DNA of 42,756 bases from Pseudomonas palmensis. GTDB lineage: Bacteria; Pseudomonadota; Gammaproteobacteria; Pseudomonadales; Pseudomonadaceae. A program made the translations under genes and the position numbers. The notes under the pieces are model-generated. The model had not been told where the DNA came from and ran no database searches. It was given only the letters and a program-made list of their open reading frames with translations. The stretch is from the NCBI RefSeq assembly GCF_017848315.1, contig NZ_JAFKEC010000051.1:1-42756 (forward strand), given 5' to 3'. Positions 15,856 to 24,174 of the stretch are shown in pieces. How positions within the stretch are numbered: the stretch's first letter is position 1; every line of letters begins with the position of its first letter.

Positions 15856-16275
15856 ATGGGTAATGATGATACGAGTGTGTGCATGCGGGACAAACGAAAA
15901 TGCAGAATCAAATCCAGGGCAACGATAATCTGCCTTCGAAGCGGCAGGGTACTGCTTGTTCGGAAAAAAGGCGGCAAATGGAATTTCCCAGGTGGTTTGA
16001 TTGAGCCTGGTGAGAGCCCTCATGCAGCTGCGGCAAGAGAGCTACGTGAGGAGACATCCATTGAAGGGCATGGCCTGCTTTCTTTGTGTTCAATCAGAGT
16101 GGGGTCAGTTGTGCATCACATCTTCACCACCCGATTCCACGAAAATGAGAAGCCCGTTGCCGACCATGAAATTGTCGCGTGTAAGTGGGTGCTTCGCGAA
16201 AAGCTTACCCCTGAATTGCTGAATTCCGCAGCTGCCGGGCTCTTGGCAACGCGGTTGCCTGCTCTGACCGCCTGA
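15856..16275 (+). CDS. Nudix hydrolase
   Basis: About 139 residues with a complete Nudix box (GGLIEPGESP, then AAARELREET; pattern Gx5Ex7RELxEE). It is preceded by RVLLVRKKGGKWNFPGG, typical of the family. It hydrolyses a nucleoside diphosphate linked to another moiety, but the substrate cannot be deduced. The start is uncertain: ATG 15856 has a weak GAGGGTGGG upstream, and ATG 15883 (MRDKRK) would also give a complete domain. Codon use includes more AT-rich codons than the neighbours, so it may be a later arrival. Confidence 0.85.
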   Translation: MGNDDTSVCMRDKRKCRIKSRATIICLRSGRVLLVRKKGGKWNFPGGLIEPGESPHAAAARELREETSIEGHGLLSLCSIRVGSVVHHIFTTRFHENEKPVADHEIVACKWVLREKLTPELLNSAAAGLLATRLPALTA

Positions 16276-16428
16276 CCAAGGCTGCAAAGTTGTACAGGAA
16301 AATAAGTTTGTATCGAAAATCAGACCGGCTGTCTGTTACCTGTATGACTACCGACTACGTCATTGAACTGCCTCCCAGCTTTGCTATGTTGAGGTTTCCG
16401 TATAAGACTAAAGTCGTAGGAGGGCGGC

Positions 16429-16719
16429 ATGCGTGTTCGAGGTGATGTGTTTTGGGAATGGGCGGATCCAGTGCTTCATCATCGTACCCATGACGAGGAG
16501 CTCGATGACGGCACCACGATTGATGTGCAGGTCAGGCTCTCGCGCACCGGTCAGACGCAAATGTTCATCGGTGTGTATGCCGGCTGTGGAATGGCATTGC
16601 ACGAAGAAGCGTTCAATTCTCGTCCAGGCGAGTCCATGACTCGAGCTCTGGCCTGGGGTGTTGATAGAGCCAGGCGCCTGGCCACGGATCAATGGCGCAA
16701 AGCGGTGCAGGTGGCCTAG
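16429..16719 (+). CDS. Conserved hypothetical protein (96 aa)
   Basis: A soluble 96-residue protein without a domain I recognise. Residues 23-50 look like beta strands (DDGTTIDVQVRLSRTG, then MFIGVYAG) and the end is helical (ALAWGVDRARRLA). The ATG at 16429 follows a strong TAGGAGG. About 70 bases upstream, TTGAAC and TATGTT are 16 bases apart, a possible housekeeping or sigma-S type promoter. It stands alone between the Nudix and KGG genes. The function is unknown. Confidence 0.72.
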   Translation: MRVRGDVFWEWADPVLHHRTHDEELDDGTTIDVQVRLSRTGQTQMFIGVYAGCGMALHEEAFNSRPGESMTRALAWGVDRARRLATDQWRKAVQVA

Positions 16720-16815
16720 GACAGGGTGTAATTCGAGGTTGATCGTTAGACACAGAGGCTGACGGCCAACTGTTCAAGGCGAACTGCTGCATCTGAATTA
16801 CGGACGGTGAAGAAA

Positions 16816-16837
16816 CCAGGGCTCTCCATCGCCCTGG
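16816..16837 (-). terminator. Terminator after KGG gene 1
   Basis: CCAGGGC and GCCCTGG pair around an eight-base loop six bases past the stop, followed on the minus strand by TTTCTT. The second KGG gene is followed by a hairpin with the same CCAGGGC core. Confidence 0.65.
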
Positions 16838-16842
16838 TGGAC

Positions 16843-17169
16843 TTAGCGGTTGTCTTCCGTCATCCCGCTGTCTTCGTCCTGAATAGCTTGCGACCCTTCG
16901 TCCATACCTTGCTCCCGGTCAGATTTGCTGCCAGAGGTATGCCCTCCTTGACCACCGTGTTGGGTTCCACCACCGGCACGCTGAGGATTATCTTCCTTAA
17001 GGTTACCGCCGCTGCCTTGCCCTGTTTGTTGATCCTCAGATTTCCCTCCGGGCATTTGACCGCCTTTCTGGCCGGTTTCCGAAGCCTTCTCACGGTCGTT
17101 TGCAAAACTACCAGGGTTGGTTTGCGCGGCGCCGCCTTGCTGACCCGCCTTGTCTTGATCGTTCGCCAT
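16843..17169 (-). CDS. KGG-repeat stress protein (copy 1)
   Basis: A 108-residue, Gly/Gln/Asp-rich, highly hydrophilic protein with the Con-10/GsiB-type module FANDREKASETGQKGG near residues 24-40 and a degenerate second part. Proteins of this kind are induced by general, osmotic or desiccation stress in many bacteria and behave as hydrophilins. The ATG at 17169 follows GAGGTG, and an ATG two codons upstream is less well placed. The leader holds a 6-bp hairpin exactly 21 bases before the ATG, shared with the second copy at 39260-39478. The C-terminal half is unique to this copy. Confidence 0.85.
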   Translation of the reverse strand: MANDQDKAGQQGGAAQTNPGSFANDREKASETGQKGGQMPGGKSEDQQTGQGSGGNLKEDNPQRAGGGTQHGGQGGHTSGSKSDREQGMDEGSQAIQDEDSGMTEDNR

Positions 17170-17190
17170 GATCATGCACCTCGTGTGTTC

Positions 17191-17207
17191 ACACAGAGAG
17201 CCTGTGT
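17191..17207 (-). promoter_or_regulatory. 5' leader hairpin of KGG gene 1
   Basis: ACACAG and CTGTGT pair perfectly around a five-base loop, 21 bases before the ATG at 17169. The stem would lie at or near the 5' end of the transcript if the -10 at 17213-17217 is right. Confidence 0.5.
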
Positions 17208-17212
17208 TTTCT

Positions 17213-17240
17213 TCCGATGCCCCGCGAGTACTGGAAGCTC
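17213..17240 (-). promoter_or_regulatory. Degenerate ECF-type promoter for KGG gene 1
   Basis: Minus strand GAGCTT (one mismatch to GAACTT), a 17-base spacer, then TCGGA, which sits five bases before the leader hairpin. The second KGG gene has TCCGA at the same distance from its hairpin (39523-39527), but no good -35. Confidence 0.38.
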
Positions 17241-17383
17241 CTTTTACTTTTGTACCTGCTGACAGGGTGCGCGAAAGGTCGTCAAGGGCAACCTATTGCG
17301 TGATAAAGAACCCTGCCATGGCTTAGCGGTTGTGGCGCGTCGACGATAGCCCAAAGCGGGTGGGCGACTCGGCCCCTGTCCGA

Positions 17384-19582
17384 TTACAGCACTTTATCGA
17401 GCGTGATCGGAAACTCCCTTATACGCTTGCCTGTGGCATGGTAGACCGCGTTCGCCACCGCAGCGGCCACCCCGACAACGCCGATTTCGCCTACGCCCTT
17501 GGACCCCAGTTCGTTGACAATGTCATCGTGCTCTTCAACGAAGATCACTTCGATATCCCCGCAGTCTGCATTGACCGGGATGTGGTACTCCGCCAGGTTG
17601 TGATTGATGATGCGGCCCAACCGGTGGTCGGTCAATGCGGCTTCGTGCAGCGCCATGCCCACCCCCCAGACCACGCCCCCCAGGATCTGGCTGCGTGCGG
17701 TTTTGGGGTTGATCACACGGCCTGCCGCCACAGCGCTGACCACCCGGGCTACCTTGATCGTGCCAAGGTCCTCGTCGACGTGAACTTCCACGAATACCGC
17801 CGAATGGGTGGCGGTGGAGAACGGTTGGCGCCTGGCGCCGGGCTCGGCGTCGATCTGCACTTCGAATTTACCGTTGGGGGCGCTCGCCACGATGTCCGCC
17901 AAAGCCCAGCGATGGTTGCCCGCGTGCAGGTAGCCCTCGGTGAAAACGATCTGCTGCCGGGGTGTGTTTGCCACCTGGGGGTATATGTTGCGCGCGTGTT
18001 CCAGCACCTGGGTGCGCAGGACATGGCAGGCTTGGCGCACGGCCGAGCCCACCGACGACACCGTGAACGATCCGCCCTGAAGCGGGGCGGTGGGCAGTGA
18101 GGAGTCACCCAGCATGAAGGTGACATCCTGCACTTTGACGCCAGCTGCGTCGGCGGCGATCTGAGTCATGACGGTATAGGTGCCGGTCCCGATATCGGTG
18201 GTGGCACTGCTGACGGTCAGGTGGCCCTGGGCATTGATGCGCGCCTTGGCACTGGCCTTCATCTGCATGGCTTCCCAGACGCCGCCGGCCATCCCCCAGC
18301 CGACCAGTTGGTTGCCATTGCACATGCTGCGCGGTTGGGGAGTGCGGTTATGCCAGCCAAAACGTTCGGCACCTTGCTGGTAGCACGCCAGCAGTTCCTT
18401 GCTGGAGTAGGGCTTGCCCTCGTTGGCATTGTTGGCGGCAAAATTGCGGCGGCGCAGCTCTACCGGGTCGATCTGCGCAGCACAGGCGAGCTCATCCATG
18501 GCGCACTCCAGCGCAATCATCCCGGACGCGGCCCCAGGCGCCCGCATGTCCAGCGGGGTGTACACATCAAGCGAGGCCAGGCGGTAACTGAGCGCAACGT
18601 TATCGCACTGGTACAGCATGCCGCTCCATTCGACCAGGTGTTCGGTGAAGTCCTCGAAGCGGGAGGTCTGGCCAAGCGCATCATGAGCGATCGCAAGCAA
18701 ACGCCCGTTTGCGTCTGCACCCAGGCGCATGCATTGTTCGGTGCGGGGCCGGTAGCCAAAGGTGAACATCTGCTGGCGGGTCAGTGTGACGCGCACCGAG
18801 CGCTTCAGGTGCAACGCCGCCATCACTGCCAGCGGCAACTGGTACTGCGGGCGCAAGCCCGAGCCGAAGGCGCCGCCGACGAACGCCGCGCGCACACGAA
18901 TGTTTGCCTTGGGCAGGCCGAACACCTTGTGCAGGTAGTCCTGGCAGTTCTGCGTGCCTTGGGTCTTGTCGTGGATTTCCAGAGTGCCGTCGGCCTTGTA
19001 GTGCACGGTCGATGCATGGGGCTCCATCGGGTTGTGGTACTCGTTGGCCGTCAGGTACGTGGCATCCACCTGCACCGGCGCTTCGGCAAACTGCCCGGCG
19101 AAGTCGCCACGCGGCGCCGGTGTTTCGGCGGGGGCGGCATGCGATTTTTGGCATGCGCCCAGGTCTGTCTGGTGAGCCTCCTCGGCATAGTCGATTTTGA
19201 TCAGCGAGCCTGCATAGCGGGCCAGTTCCAGGGTTTCGGCGATCACTAATGCCAACGGTTGCCCGCTGTACAGCACTCGATCATTGAACAAGGGCCGAAA
19301 AGGCGCCCCCTCGGCAGAGTCGGCATCGCTGTAGTCGTCGTCATAACTGGAGACAGGCGGACGATGGCCATGGTCGAGCACGGCGATTACCCCGGGCACG
19401 CGCATGGCCTGCGTGCTGTCGATGCCGAGAACCCGACCGCGGGCGATGGTACTGGACACGACGCTGCCGTGCAGCAGGCCCGTCTGGGGGTATTCGCCCG
19501 CATAGCGGGCCTGCCCGGTGACCTTCGCCACACCGTCCACGCGGTCCAGGGGCGTGCCGACTACGGGTGTGCTTGTGATCAT
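17384..19582 (-). CDS. Xanthine dehydrogenase-family molybdopterin-binding subunit
   Basis: A 732-residue large subunit of a three-part molybdenum hydroxylase, nearest in layout to E. coli PaoC/YagR. The N-terminal GTPLDRVDGVAKVTGQARY block, the VRAAFVGGAFGSGLRPQY cofactor-binding region and the C-terminal KGVGEIG with the catalytic Glu are visible. It should oxidise an aldehyde or an N-heterocycle at a molybdenum-cytosine-dinucleotide type cofactor. It overlaps the FAD subunit by four bases. No Mo-cofactor insertion chaperone (PaoD/XdhC type) is next to it, so maturation must use a protein encoded elsewhere. Confidence 0.92.
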   Translation of the reverse strand: MITSTPVVGTPLDRVDGVAKVTGQARYAGEYPQTGLLHGSVVSSTIARGRVLGIDSTQAMRVPGVIAVLDHGHRPPVSSYDDDYSDADSAEGAPFRPLFNDRVLYSGQPLALVIAETLELARYAGSLIKIDYAEEAHQTDLGACQKSHAAPAETPAPRGDFAGQFAEAPVQVDATYLTANEYHNPMEPHASTVHYKADGTLEIHDKTQGTQNCQDYLHKVFGLPKANIRVRAAFVGGAFGSGLRPQYQLPLAVMAALHLKRSVRVTLTRQQMFTFGYRPRTEQCMRLGADANGRLLAIAHDALGQTSRFEDFTEHLVEWSGMLYQCDNVALSYRLASLDVYTPLDMRAPGAASGMIALECAMDELACAAQIDPVELRRRNFAANNANEGKPYSSKELLACYQQGAERFGWHNRTPQPRSMCNGNQLVGWGMAGGVWEAMQMKASAKARINAQGHLTVSSATTDIGTGTYTVMTQIAADAAGVKVQDVTFMLGDSSLPTAPLQGGSFTVSSVGSAVRQACHVLRTQVLEHARNIYPQVANTPRQQIVFTEGYLHAGNHRWALADIVASAPNGKFEVQIDAEPGARRQPFSTATHSAVFVEVHVDEDLGTIKVARVVSAVAAGRVINPKTARSQILGGVVWGVGMALHEAALTDHRLGRIINHNLAEYHIPVNADCGDIEVIFVEEHDDIVNELGSKGVGEIGVVGVAAAVANAVYHATGKRIREFPITLDKVL

Positions 19583-20580
19583 GGCCGTGCCCCCCCGTTA
19601 GCGGCGCCGCGCGCCGCGTCATCCAATGCCCGCACGATTGCTCGCTGGGCGAGCGTTACCTTGAAACCGTTGTGGCTCAGGGGTTGTGCGCCTTGCAGCA
19701 ACGTTTGCGCGGCGCGGTTGAAGAGCGCTTCAGAAGGCACCTGGCCGGCCAGCAGGCGCTCCACAGCCGGGTCCCGCCAGGGTTTGTGGGCAACGCCGCC
19801 CAGCGCCAGGCGCGCCTGCTGGATCACGTCGCCATCGAAGTTCAAGGCTGCAGCGACTGACACCAGCGCGAACGCGTAGGAAGCGCGGTCGCGTATTTTC
19901 AGGTAACGGTAATGGCGTTCGAACACCGGGGGCGGCAGCTCGATGCCTGTCACCAGCTCATCGAATGCCAGTTGATTGTCGCGCTCGGGGGTGTAACCGG
20001 GCAGGCAATGGAAATCCGCGAAGGGTATCTGCCGTTCGCCGGACCGCCCCTGTACGTGCACTACGGCTTCGAGCGCTGCCAATGCCACGCACATGTCCGA
20101 GGGATGGGTCGCGACACAGGCATCGCTGGCACCCAGAATGGCATGGATGCGGTTCATGCCTGCACGCGCAGGGCATCCGCTGCCCGGTTCGCGCTTGTTG
20201 CAGGGGGTGCCGGTGTCGTAGAAGTAGTAGCAGCGGGTACGTTGCAGCAAGTTGCCACCGGTGCTGGCCATGTTCCTCAACTGCGGCGATGCCCCCGCCA
20301 GGATCGCGTCTGACAACAGTGGATAATGCTGCTCGATCAACGGGTGCCAGGCCAGGTCGGCATTGCTCACCCGCGCACCGATGAATACGCCGCCGCCAGG
20401 GGTAACGTGAATGCCGTTCAGCCCAAGGCCGGAGATGTCGATCAGGCGCTCGGGGCGCACCACGTTTTCCTTCATCAGGTCGACCAGGTTGGTACCCCCG
20501 GCGATGAAGTGCGAACAGGCGTCAGCCAGGTTCACCGCTTCGCTGACTGAGGCGGGCTTGTGGTAGCTGAAGGGCGTCAT
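19579..20580 (-). CDS. Xanthine dehydrogenase-family FAD-binding subunit
   Basis: A 333-residue medium subunit. The FAD-binding motif FIAGGTNLVDLMKENV is at residues 30-46, and STGGNLLQRTRCYYFYD, then TPCNKREPGSGCPA form the cysteine-bearing insertion that in E. coli PaoB carries an extra [4Fe-4S] cluster. This supports a PaoABC-type enzyme over a classical xanthine dehydrogenase. The ATG at 20580 overlaps the stop of the 2Fe-2S gene, and its own stop overlaps the large-subunit start, so the three subunits are translationally coupled. Confidence 0.91.
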   Translation of the reverse strand: MTPFSYHKPASVSEAVNLADACSHFIAGGTNLVDLMKENVVRPERLIDISGLGLNGIHVTPGGGVFIGARVSNADLAWHPLIEQHYPLLSDAILAGASPQLRNMASTGGNLLQRTRCYYFYDTGTPCNKREPGSGCPARAGMNRIHAILGASDACVATHPSDMCVALAALEAVVHVQGRSGERQIPFADFHCLPGYTPERDNQLAFDELVTGIELPPPVFERHYRYLKIRDRASYAFALVSVAAALNFDGDVIQQARLALGGVAHKPWRDPAVERLLAGQVPSEALFNRAAQTLLQGAQPLSHNGFKVTLAQRAIVRALDDAARGAANGGARP

Positions 20581-21104
20581 GGGTGCTGCCCTCGTGGTGG
20601 TTGGGCGCTGTCCGTCATCAACGGCAGGGCTTCTTCTACCGCAGCGACGATGTTGCCGTAGGCGCCGCAGCGGCAAAGATTGCCGCTCATGTGCTCGCGA
20701 ATGGCCTCGCGGGTGTCGGCACGTCCCTCGTGAACCAGCCCGACCGCAGAGCAGATTTGCCCCGGGGTGCAGTAACCGCACTGGAACGCATCGTGGGTAA
20801 TGAAGGCGCGCTGCATGGGGTGCAGGACGTCGCCACTGGCCAGCCCTTCGATGGTCACCAGGTCGGCCCCGTCGCACATGATGGCCAAGGTCAGGCAGGC
20901 ATTGACGCGCTTGCCGTCGCGCAGCACCGTGCAGGCGCCGCACTGGCCGTGGTCGCAGCCTTTCTTGGTGCCGACCAGGTCCAATTGCTCACGCAGCAGG
21001 TCAAGCAAGGTGACCCAAGGATGCACCTGCAGTGTTCGGGGCTGACCATTGAGGGTCAGACGGATGGGGTGCTTTGCAGCCCCGTTTGAAGCGATCGCGG
21101 TCAT
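20577..21104 (-). CDS. Xanthine dehydrogenase-family 2Fe-2S subunit
   Basis: A 175-residue small subunit with both iron-sulfur motifs: the plant-ferredoxin type KKGCDHGQCGACTVLRDG, then NAC, and the C-terminal QCGYCTPGQ, then NLCRCGAYG. It passes electrons from molybdenum to FAD. The N-terminus (MTAIASNGAAKHPIRLTLNG) has no twin-arginine signal, unlike E. coli PaoA, so this enzyme should stay in the cytoplasm. An ECF-type promoter (GAACGT-N17-TCGCA) lies about 50 bases upstream of the ATG at 21104. Confidence 0.92.
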   Translation of the reverse strand: MTAIASNGAAKHPIRLTLNGQPRTLQVHPWVTLLDLLREQLDLVGTKKGCDHGQCGACTVLRDGKRVNACLTLAIMCDGADLVTIEGLASGDVLHPMQRAFITHDAFQCGYCTPGQICSAVGLVHEGRADTREAIREHMSGNLCRCGAYGNIVAAVEEALPLMTDSAQPPRGQHP

Positions 21105-21152
21105 GGTAGGTCCTCACGGTCAGGGTTCGCGCAGTCTGCTGCGTCTCTGTTG

Positions 21153-21180
21153 TGCGACCGGGCCGGCAGATCAAACGTTC
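21153..21180 (-). promoter_or_regulatory. ECF-type promoter for the molybdenum dehydrogenase operon
   Basis: Minus strand GAACGT, a 17-base spacer, then TCGCA, 49 bases before the ATG at 21104, in the short gap after the ThDP-enzyme gene. Confidence 0.48.
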
Positions 21181-21202
21181 AGCCGGCTCGCCGGGGTGCC
21201 GA

Positions 21203-22990
21203 TCACTTCTTGCCAGGCAGCACCGAGCCGAGCACCTGCTTGGCTGTCTGCACGATGATGCCCGCCTGGTCGGGGTCGCCCTTTAGTAAGGTACTGGCAA
21301 ATTTCTTCGCCTGCTCCAGCTTGATGTGGGGTGGCAGGGGTGGCACGTTCGGGTCGGTCTTGAACTCGATCAGTACTGGCCGATCAGCAGCCAGCGCGCG
21401 CTCCCATGCAGCGGCAACGTCCTCTTCGCGATCTACGTAGATACCTTGCAGGCCAATGGAAATGGCGAAAAGATGGTAGGGCACGTCGGGGATCGACTGC
21501 GAAGCTTCGAACTTGGGGTCGCCCTCCATCACCCGCTGCTCCCAGGTCACCTGGTTGAGGTCCTCATTGTTGAACACGGCACAGATCCATTGCGGGTTGT
21601 CCCACTGCTGCCAGTATTTGGCCACGGTGATCAGTTCGGCGAGGTTGTTCATTTGCATCGCCCCATCGCCCACCAACGCAACTACAGCCCGTTGCGGATG
21701 GGCGAATTTGGCTGCAATCGCATAGGGCACTGCGGCGCCCATGCAAGCCAGGCCGCCGGACAGCGAACACTGCATACCCTGGCGAATCTGCAGGTCGCGC
21801 GCAAACCAGTTGGCACAGGAGCCGGAGTCGCTGGTGATGATGGCGTGGTCGGGCAGGCGAGGGGACAGTTCATGGACCACGCGTTGCGGGTTGATCGGGT
21901 CCGCCTTGACCAAGGCGCGCTTGGCCACGGTCTTGTCCCACTGCGTACGCCAGGTTTCCACCTTGTCGCGCCAGCGCCGGTCGGTCTTGTGCTCAATCAA
22001 TGGCAACAGTGCGCGCAATGTTTCGCTGGCGTCGCCGACCAGGTTGACCTCCATCGGGTAGCGCAGACTGAGCATGTCGGGTTGCAGGTCGATCTGCACG
22101 CCTCGCGCCCGGCCTTCCTTGGGCAAAAATTCGGAATAGGGAAAGCCGGAGCCGATCATCAGCAAGGTGTCGCATTCGGTCATCAGCTGATAACTGGGTT
22201 CGGTGCCGAGGAGGCCGATCGACCCGGTGACCCATGGGAGGTCGTCCGGCACCACAGCCTTGCCCAGCAGCGCTTTGGCCACCCCGGCGCCGAGTTTTTC
22301 GGCAATTGCAATGACCTGCTCTGTCGCCTGCAGTGCGCCGGCACCCACCAGTATCGCCACCTTGTGCCCGGCATTGAGCACCTCGGCGGCGCGCTGCAGG
22401 TCTTCGTCGAACGGCAACACCCTGGGCTTGCTGTAGCCGATGCCGGAATGCACCGTACCGTGGGCCCTCGGCGGTTCGTCATAGGGCAGGTCCTGCAGGT
22501 CGTTGGGCAGGATGATGGCGGTGACGCGGCGTTCGCCGACAGCCGTACGCACTGCACGGTCAAGCAGGTGGCGCACCTGCTCCGGTGTCGATGCCTGCTG
22601 AACGAACGCACCGGCCACGTCCTTGAACATCGACAGCAGGTCCAGCTCTTGCTGGTAATGCCCGCCCAACGCCGCCCGGGCCTGTTGACCGACGATGGCC
22701 AGCACCGGCTGGTGGTCCATGCGTGCATCGTACAGGCCGGTGAGCAGGTGCGAGGCGCCCGGGCCGGATGTGGCCATGCACACACCGAGCTCACCGGTGA
22801 ACTTGGCATGGGCGCTGGCCATGAAGGCGGCCATTTCCTCATGGCGGGCCTGAATGAATTCAATCTTGCCGTTGGCCCGGCTCAGCGCGCCGAACACGCC
22901 ATTGATGCCGTCGCCGGGGTAACCGAAGATGCGCCGTACGCCCCATTGATACAAACGCTCCACCAGAAAGTCGCCTACCGTGCCGGTCAT
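21203..22990 (-). CDS. ThDP-dependent enzyme, pyruvate oxidase / acetolactate synthase type
   Basis: A 595-residue enzyme with the three-domain ThDP fold. The N-terminal part has the catalytic Glu region (RHEEMAAFMASAHAKFTG), and the C-terminal ThDP motif runs from VGDGAMQMNN to CAVFNNED. Similarity is closest to pyruvate:quinone oxidase (PoxB) and related stress-induced members, but a membrane-binding C-terminal helix like that of E. coli PoxB is not obvious (end: ILGSVLPGKK-like). The reaction is therefore either oxidative or non-oxidative pyruvate decarboxylation. The ATG at 22990 follows GGGAGCAGG. Upstream lies AAACTT-N17-TCCAG, a near-match to the shared promoter. Confidence 0.87.
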   Translation of the reverse strand: MTGTVGDFLVERLYQWGVRRIFGYPGDGINGVFGALSRANGKIEFIQARHEEMAAFMASAHAKFTGELGVCMATSGPGASHLLTGLYDARMDHQPVLAIVGQQARAALGGHYQQELDLLSMFKDVAGAFVQQASTPEQVRHLLDRAVRTAVGERRVTAIILPNDLQDLPYDEPPRAHGTVHSGIGYSKPRVLPFDEDLQRAAEVLNAGHKVAILVGAGALQATEQVIAIAEKLGAGVAKALLGKAVVPDDLPWVTGSIGLLGTEPSYQLMTECDTLLMIGSGFPYSEFLPKEGRARGVQIDLQPDMLSLRYPMEVNLVGDASETLRALLPLIEHKTDRRWRDKVETWRTQWDKTVAKRALVKADPINPQRVVHELSPRLPDHAIITSDSGSCANWFARDLQIRQGMQCSLSGGLACMGAAVPYAIAAKFAHPQRAVVALVGDGAMQMNNLAELITVAKYWQQWDNPQWICAVFNNEDLNQVTWEQRVMEGDPKFEASQSIPDVPYHLFAISIGLQGIYVDREEDVAAAWERALAADRPVLIEFKTDPNVPPLPPHIKLEQAKKFASTLLKGDPDQAGIIVQTAKQVLGSVLPGKK

Positions 22991-23021
22991 TGCCTGCTCC
23001 CGTTCAGTTATCGATAGGCGT

Positions 23022-23049
23022 CTGGACTTGGCACGTGCCGGGAAAGTTT
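23022..23049 (-). promoter_or_regulatory. Near-match ECF-type promoter for the ThDP enzyme
   Basis: Minus strand AAACTT (one mismatch to GAACTT), a 17-base spacer, then TCCAG, 32 bases before the ATG at 22990. Confidence 0.4.
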
Positions 23050-23119
23050 CAACGGTATGCGCAGCGGTCTGGCAGCTGGAGCCTGGTAAAAGCCGACAGG
23101 CTCGAAGGTGAACCGATAA

Positions 23120-23138
23120 CCCACAAAAATGCTGTGGG
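23120..23138 (-). terminator. Possible terminator after the Rho_N-like gene
   Basis: CCCACA and TGTGGG pair around a T-rich loop, 27 bases past the stop at 23165, followed on the minus strand by TTATC. The stem is short. Confidence 0.35.
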
Positions 23139-23164
23139 CCTTGCACTGCGCCAAAAGTTTCCCG

Positions 23165-23545
23165 TCAACCCAGTTTATGCAGGGCTTCTACCAATTGAGC
23201 CTTGTTCATGGTGGAACGCCCTTTGAGATCTTTGCTGCGCGCCTCCTTCATCAGGCTTTCCTTGCTTTGCGATTCCAGCGACGCGCGCGAGGTGCGTGAA
23301 TGCCCCTGACGAGACTCGGCGGCGCGCTTGGCTGAATCCGTGCGCGCGGTCTTCTTCTCACGCGACGGCGTCTTGCTGCCCGAGCCTCCCGGCTTTTCAC
23401 CGCCACCGGATTGTTTGTTCACGGTGGCCCAGGCGCGCGCTTCGGCTTCGTCCTTGCCCACGCCCTTGTCCTCGTACGATTGCTCAATGTGCTCGGCCTT
23501 GCGTTTCTGCTTGTCCGTATATTTGTCCTTGTCACCGCGTGGCAT
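23165..23545 (-). CDS. Basic small protein with Rho_N-like C-terminus
   Basis: A 126-residue, Lys/Arg/Ser-rich protein. Residues 1-45 (MPRGDKDKYTDKQKRKAEHI, then GVGKDEAEARAWATVNK) match proteins often labelled plasmid stabilisation in Pseudomonas, but that name is not supported by any toxin or partition motif here. The middle is low-complexity. The last 35 residues (SLMKEARSKDLKGRSTMNK, then QLVEALHKLG) resemble a Rho N-terminal (SAP-like) nucleic-acid-binding domain. A role in binding DNA or RNA under stress is inference. The ATG at 23545 has GGAGT upstream. Confidence 0.8.
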   Translation of the reverse strand: MPRGDKDKYTDKQKRKAEHIEQSYEDKGVGKDEAEARAWATVNKQSGGGEKPGGSGSKTPSREKKTARTDSAKRAAESRQGHSRTSRASLESQSKESLMKEARSKDLKGRSTMNKAQLVEALHKLG

Positions 23546-23636
23546 GGCATTGACTCCTGAGTGAGTTGCTTGATCAATGGTGAAACCGGAACGCCGGGCC
23601 ATGGACGGGAGATCCACGGCCATTCGGCCATTCCAC

Positions 23637-23987
23637 CTAGCTGCCCGATCCTGCGCCTGATCCACCACCGGTTGAGCCATCGCTACCACTCCCCGGACCT
23701 GCACCGCTACCGTTCCCTCCATTACCGCCGGAGCCCGTTTCAGTATCGGTACCGTCACCTCCCGTGTTGTCCGTTCCATTGTCATGGGTACCGCCATTAC
23801 TCGTGCCCATGCCATCGGCTGGTGTTCCTGAGCCTGTCGCACCGCCTTGGCCGTTCATGTGCCCATTGCTGTGCGGTTGCGTGCCCGGGGCGCGTTGATC
23901 GTTCAGGTCGGTGGCGGCCAGGGCAAGTGGCGCCGTGCAACCCAGGCACATTGCGAGTAGCAGCGCGTATGTTTTTTCTGCGTTCAT
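23637..23987 (-). CDS. Secreted Gly/Ser/Asn-rich low-complexity protein
   Basis: A 116-residue protein with a clear signal peptide (residues 1-24, cleavage after PLALA), then a mature part of almost only Gly, Ser, Thr, Asn and Asp with no hydrophobic residues. No domain is recognisable. It could be a periplasmic or extracellular hydrophilin-like polymer. The ATG at 23987 follows CGGAG. It lies 91 bases upstream of the Rho_N-like gene on the same strand, so the two may be co-transcribed. The repetitive composition makes length variation between strains likely. Confidence 0.68.
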   Translation of the reverse strand: MNAEKTYALLLAMCLGCTAPLALAATDLNDQRAPGTQPHSNGHMNGQGGATGSGTPADGMGTSNGGTHDNGTDNTGGDGTDTETGSGGNGGNGSGAGPGSGSDGSTGGGSGAGSGS

Positions 23988-24174
23988 GGTGAAACTCCGT
24001 TTCTGGTTGTTCACCCAGTGTTCGGCCTGCCGTATACCGAAGGGTGCCCTCAGCGCGACGGAAGGTGCAAAACGGATGGACAAATGCCACTTGTCTGGCC
24101 GCGGGCACCCGTGAGCCACGCCCGCTTCTCACGTTTAGGTGCAGATACCATCTGCCTCTGAACGGAGAAAGGAC

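Noticed and set aside
18221..19249. A 342-codon plus-strand frame opposite the molybdenum subunit
   Set aside because: It mirrors the codon structure of the real gene, shows no recognisable domain and has His/Gln-rich composition typical of shadow frames.
21326..23017. A 563-codon open frame on the plus strand opposite the ThDP enzyme
   Set aside because: Long antisense frames are expected in high-GC Pseudomonas genes. It has no ribosome-binding site or domain, and the minus-strand gene has complete family motifs.
23165..23545. Toxin-antitoxin or plasmid-stabilisation function
   Set aside because: The label is used for similar proteins, but the sequence shows no ParE, RelE or antitoxin fold and no partner gene.
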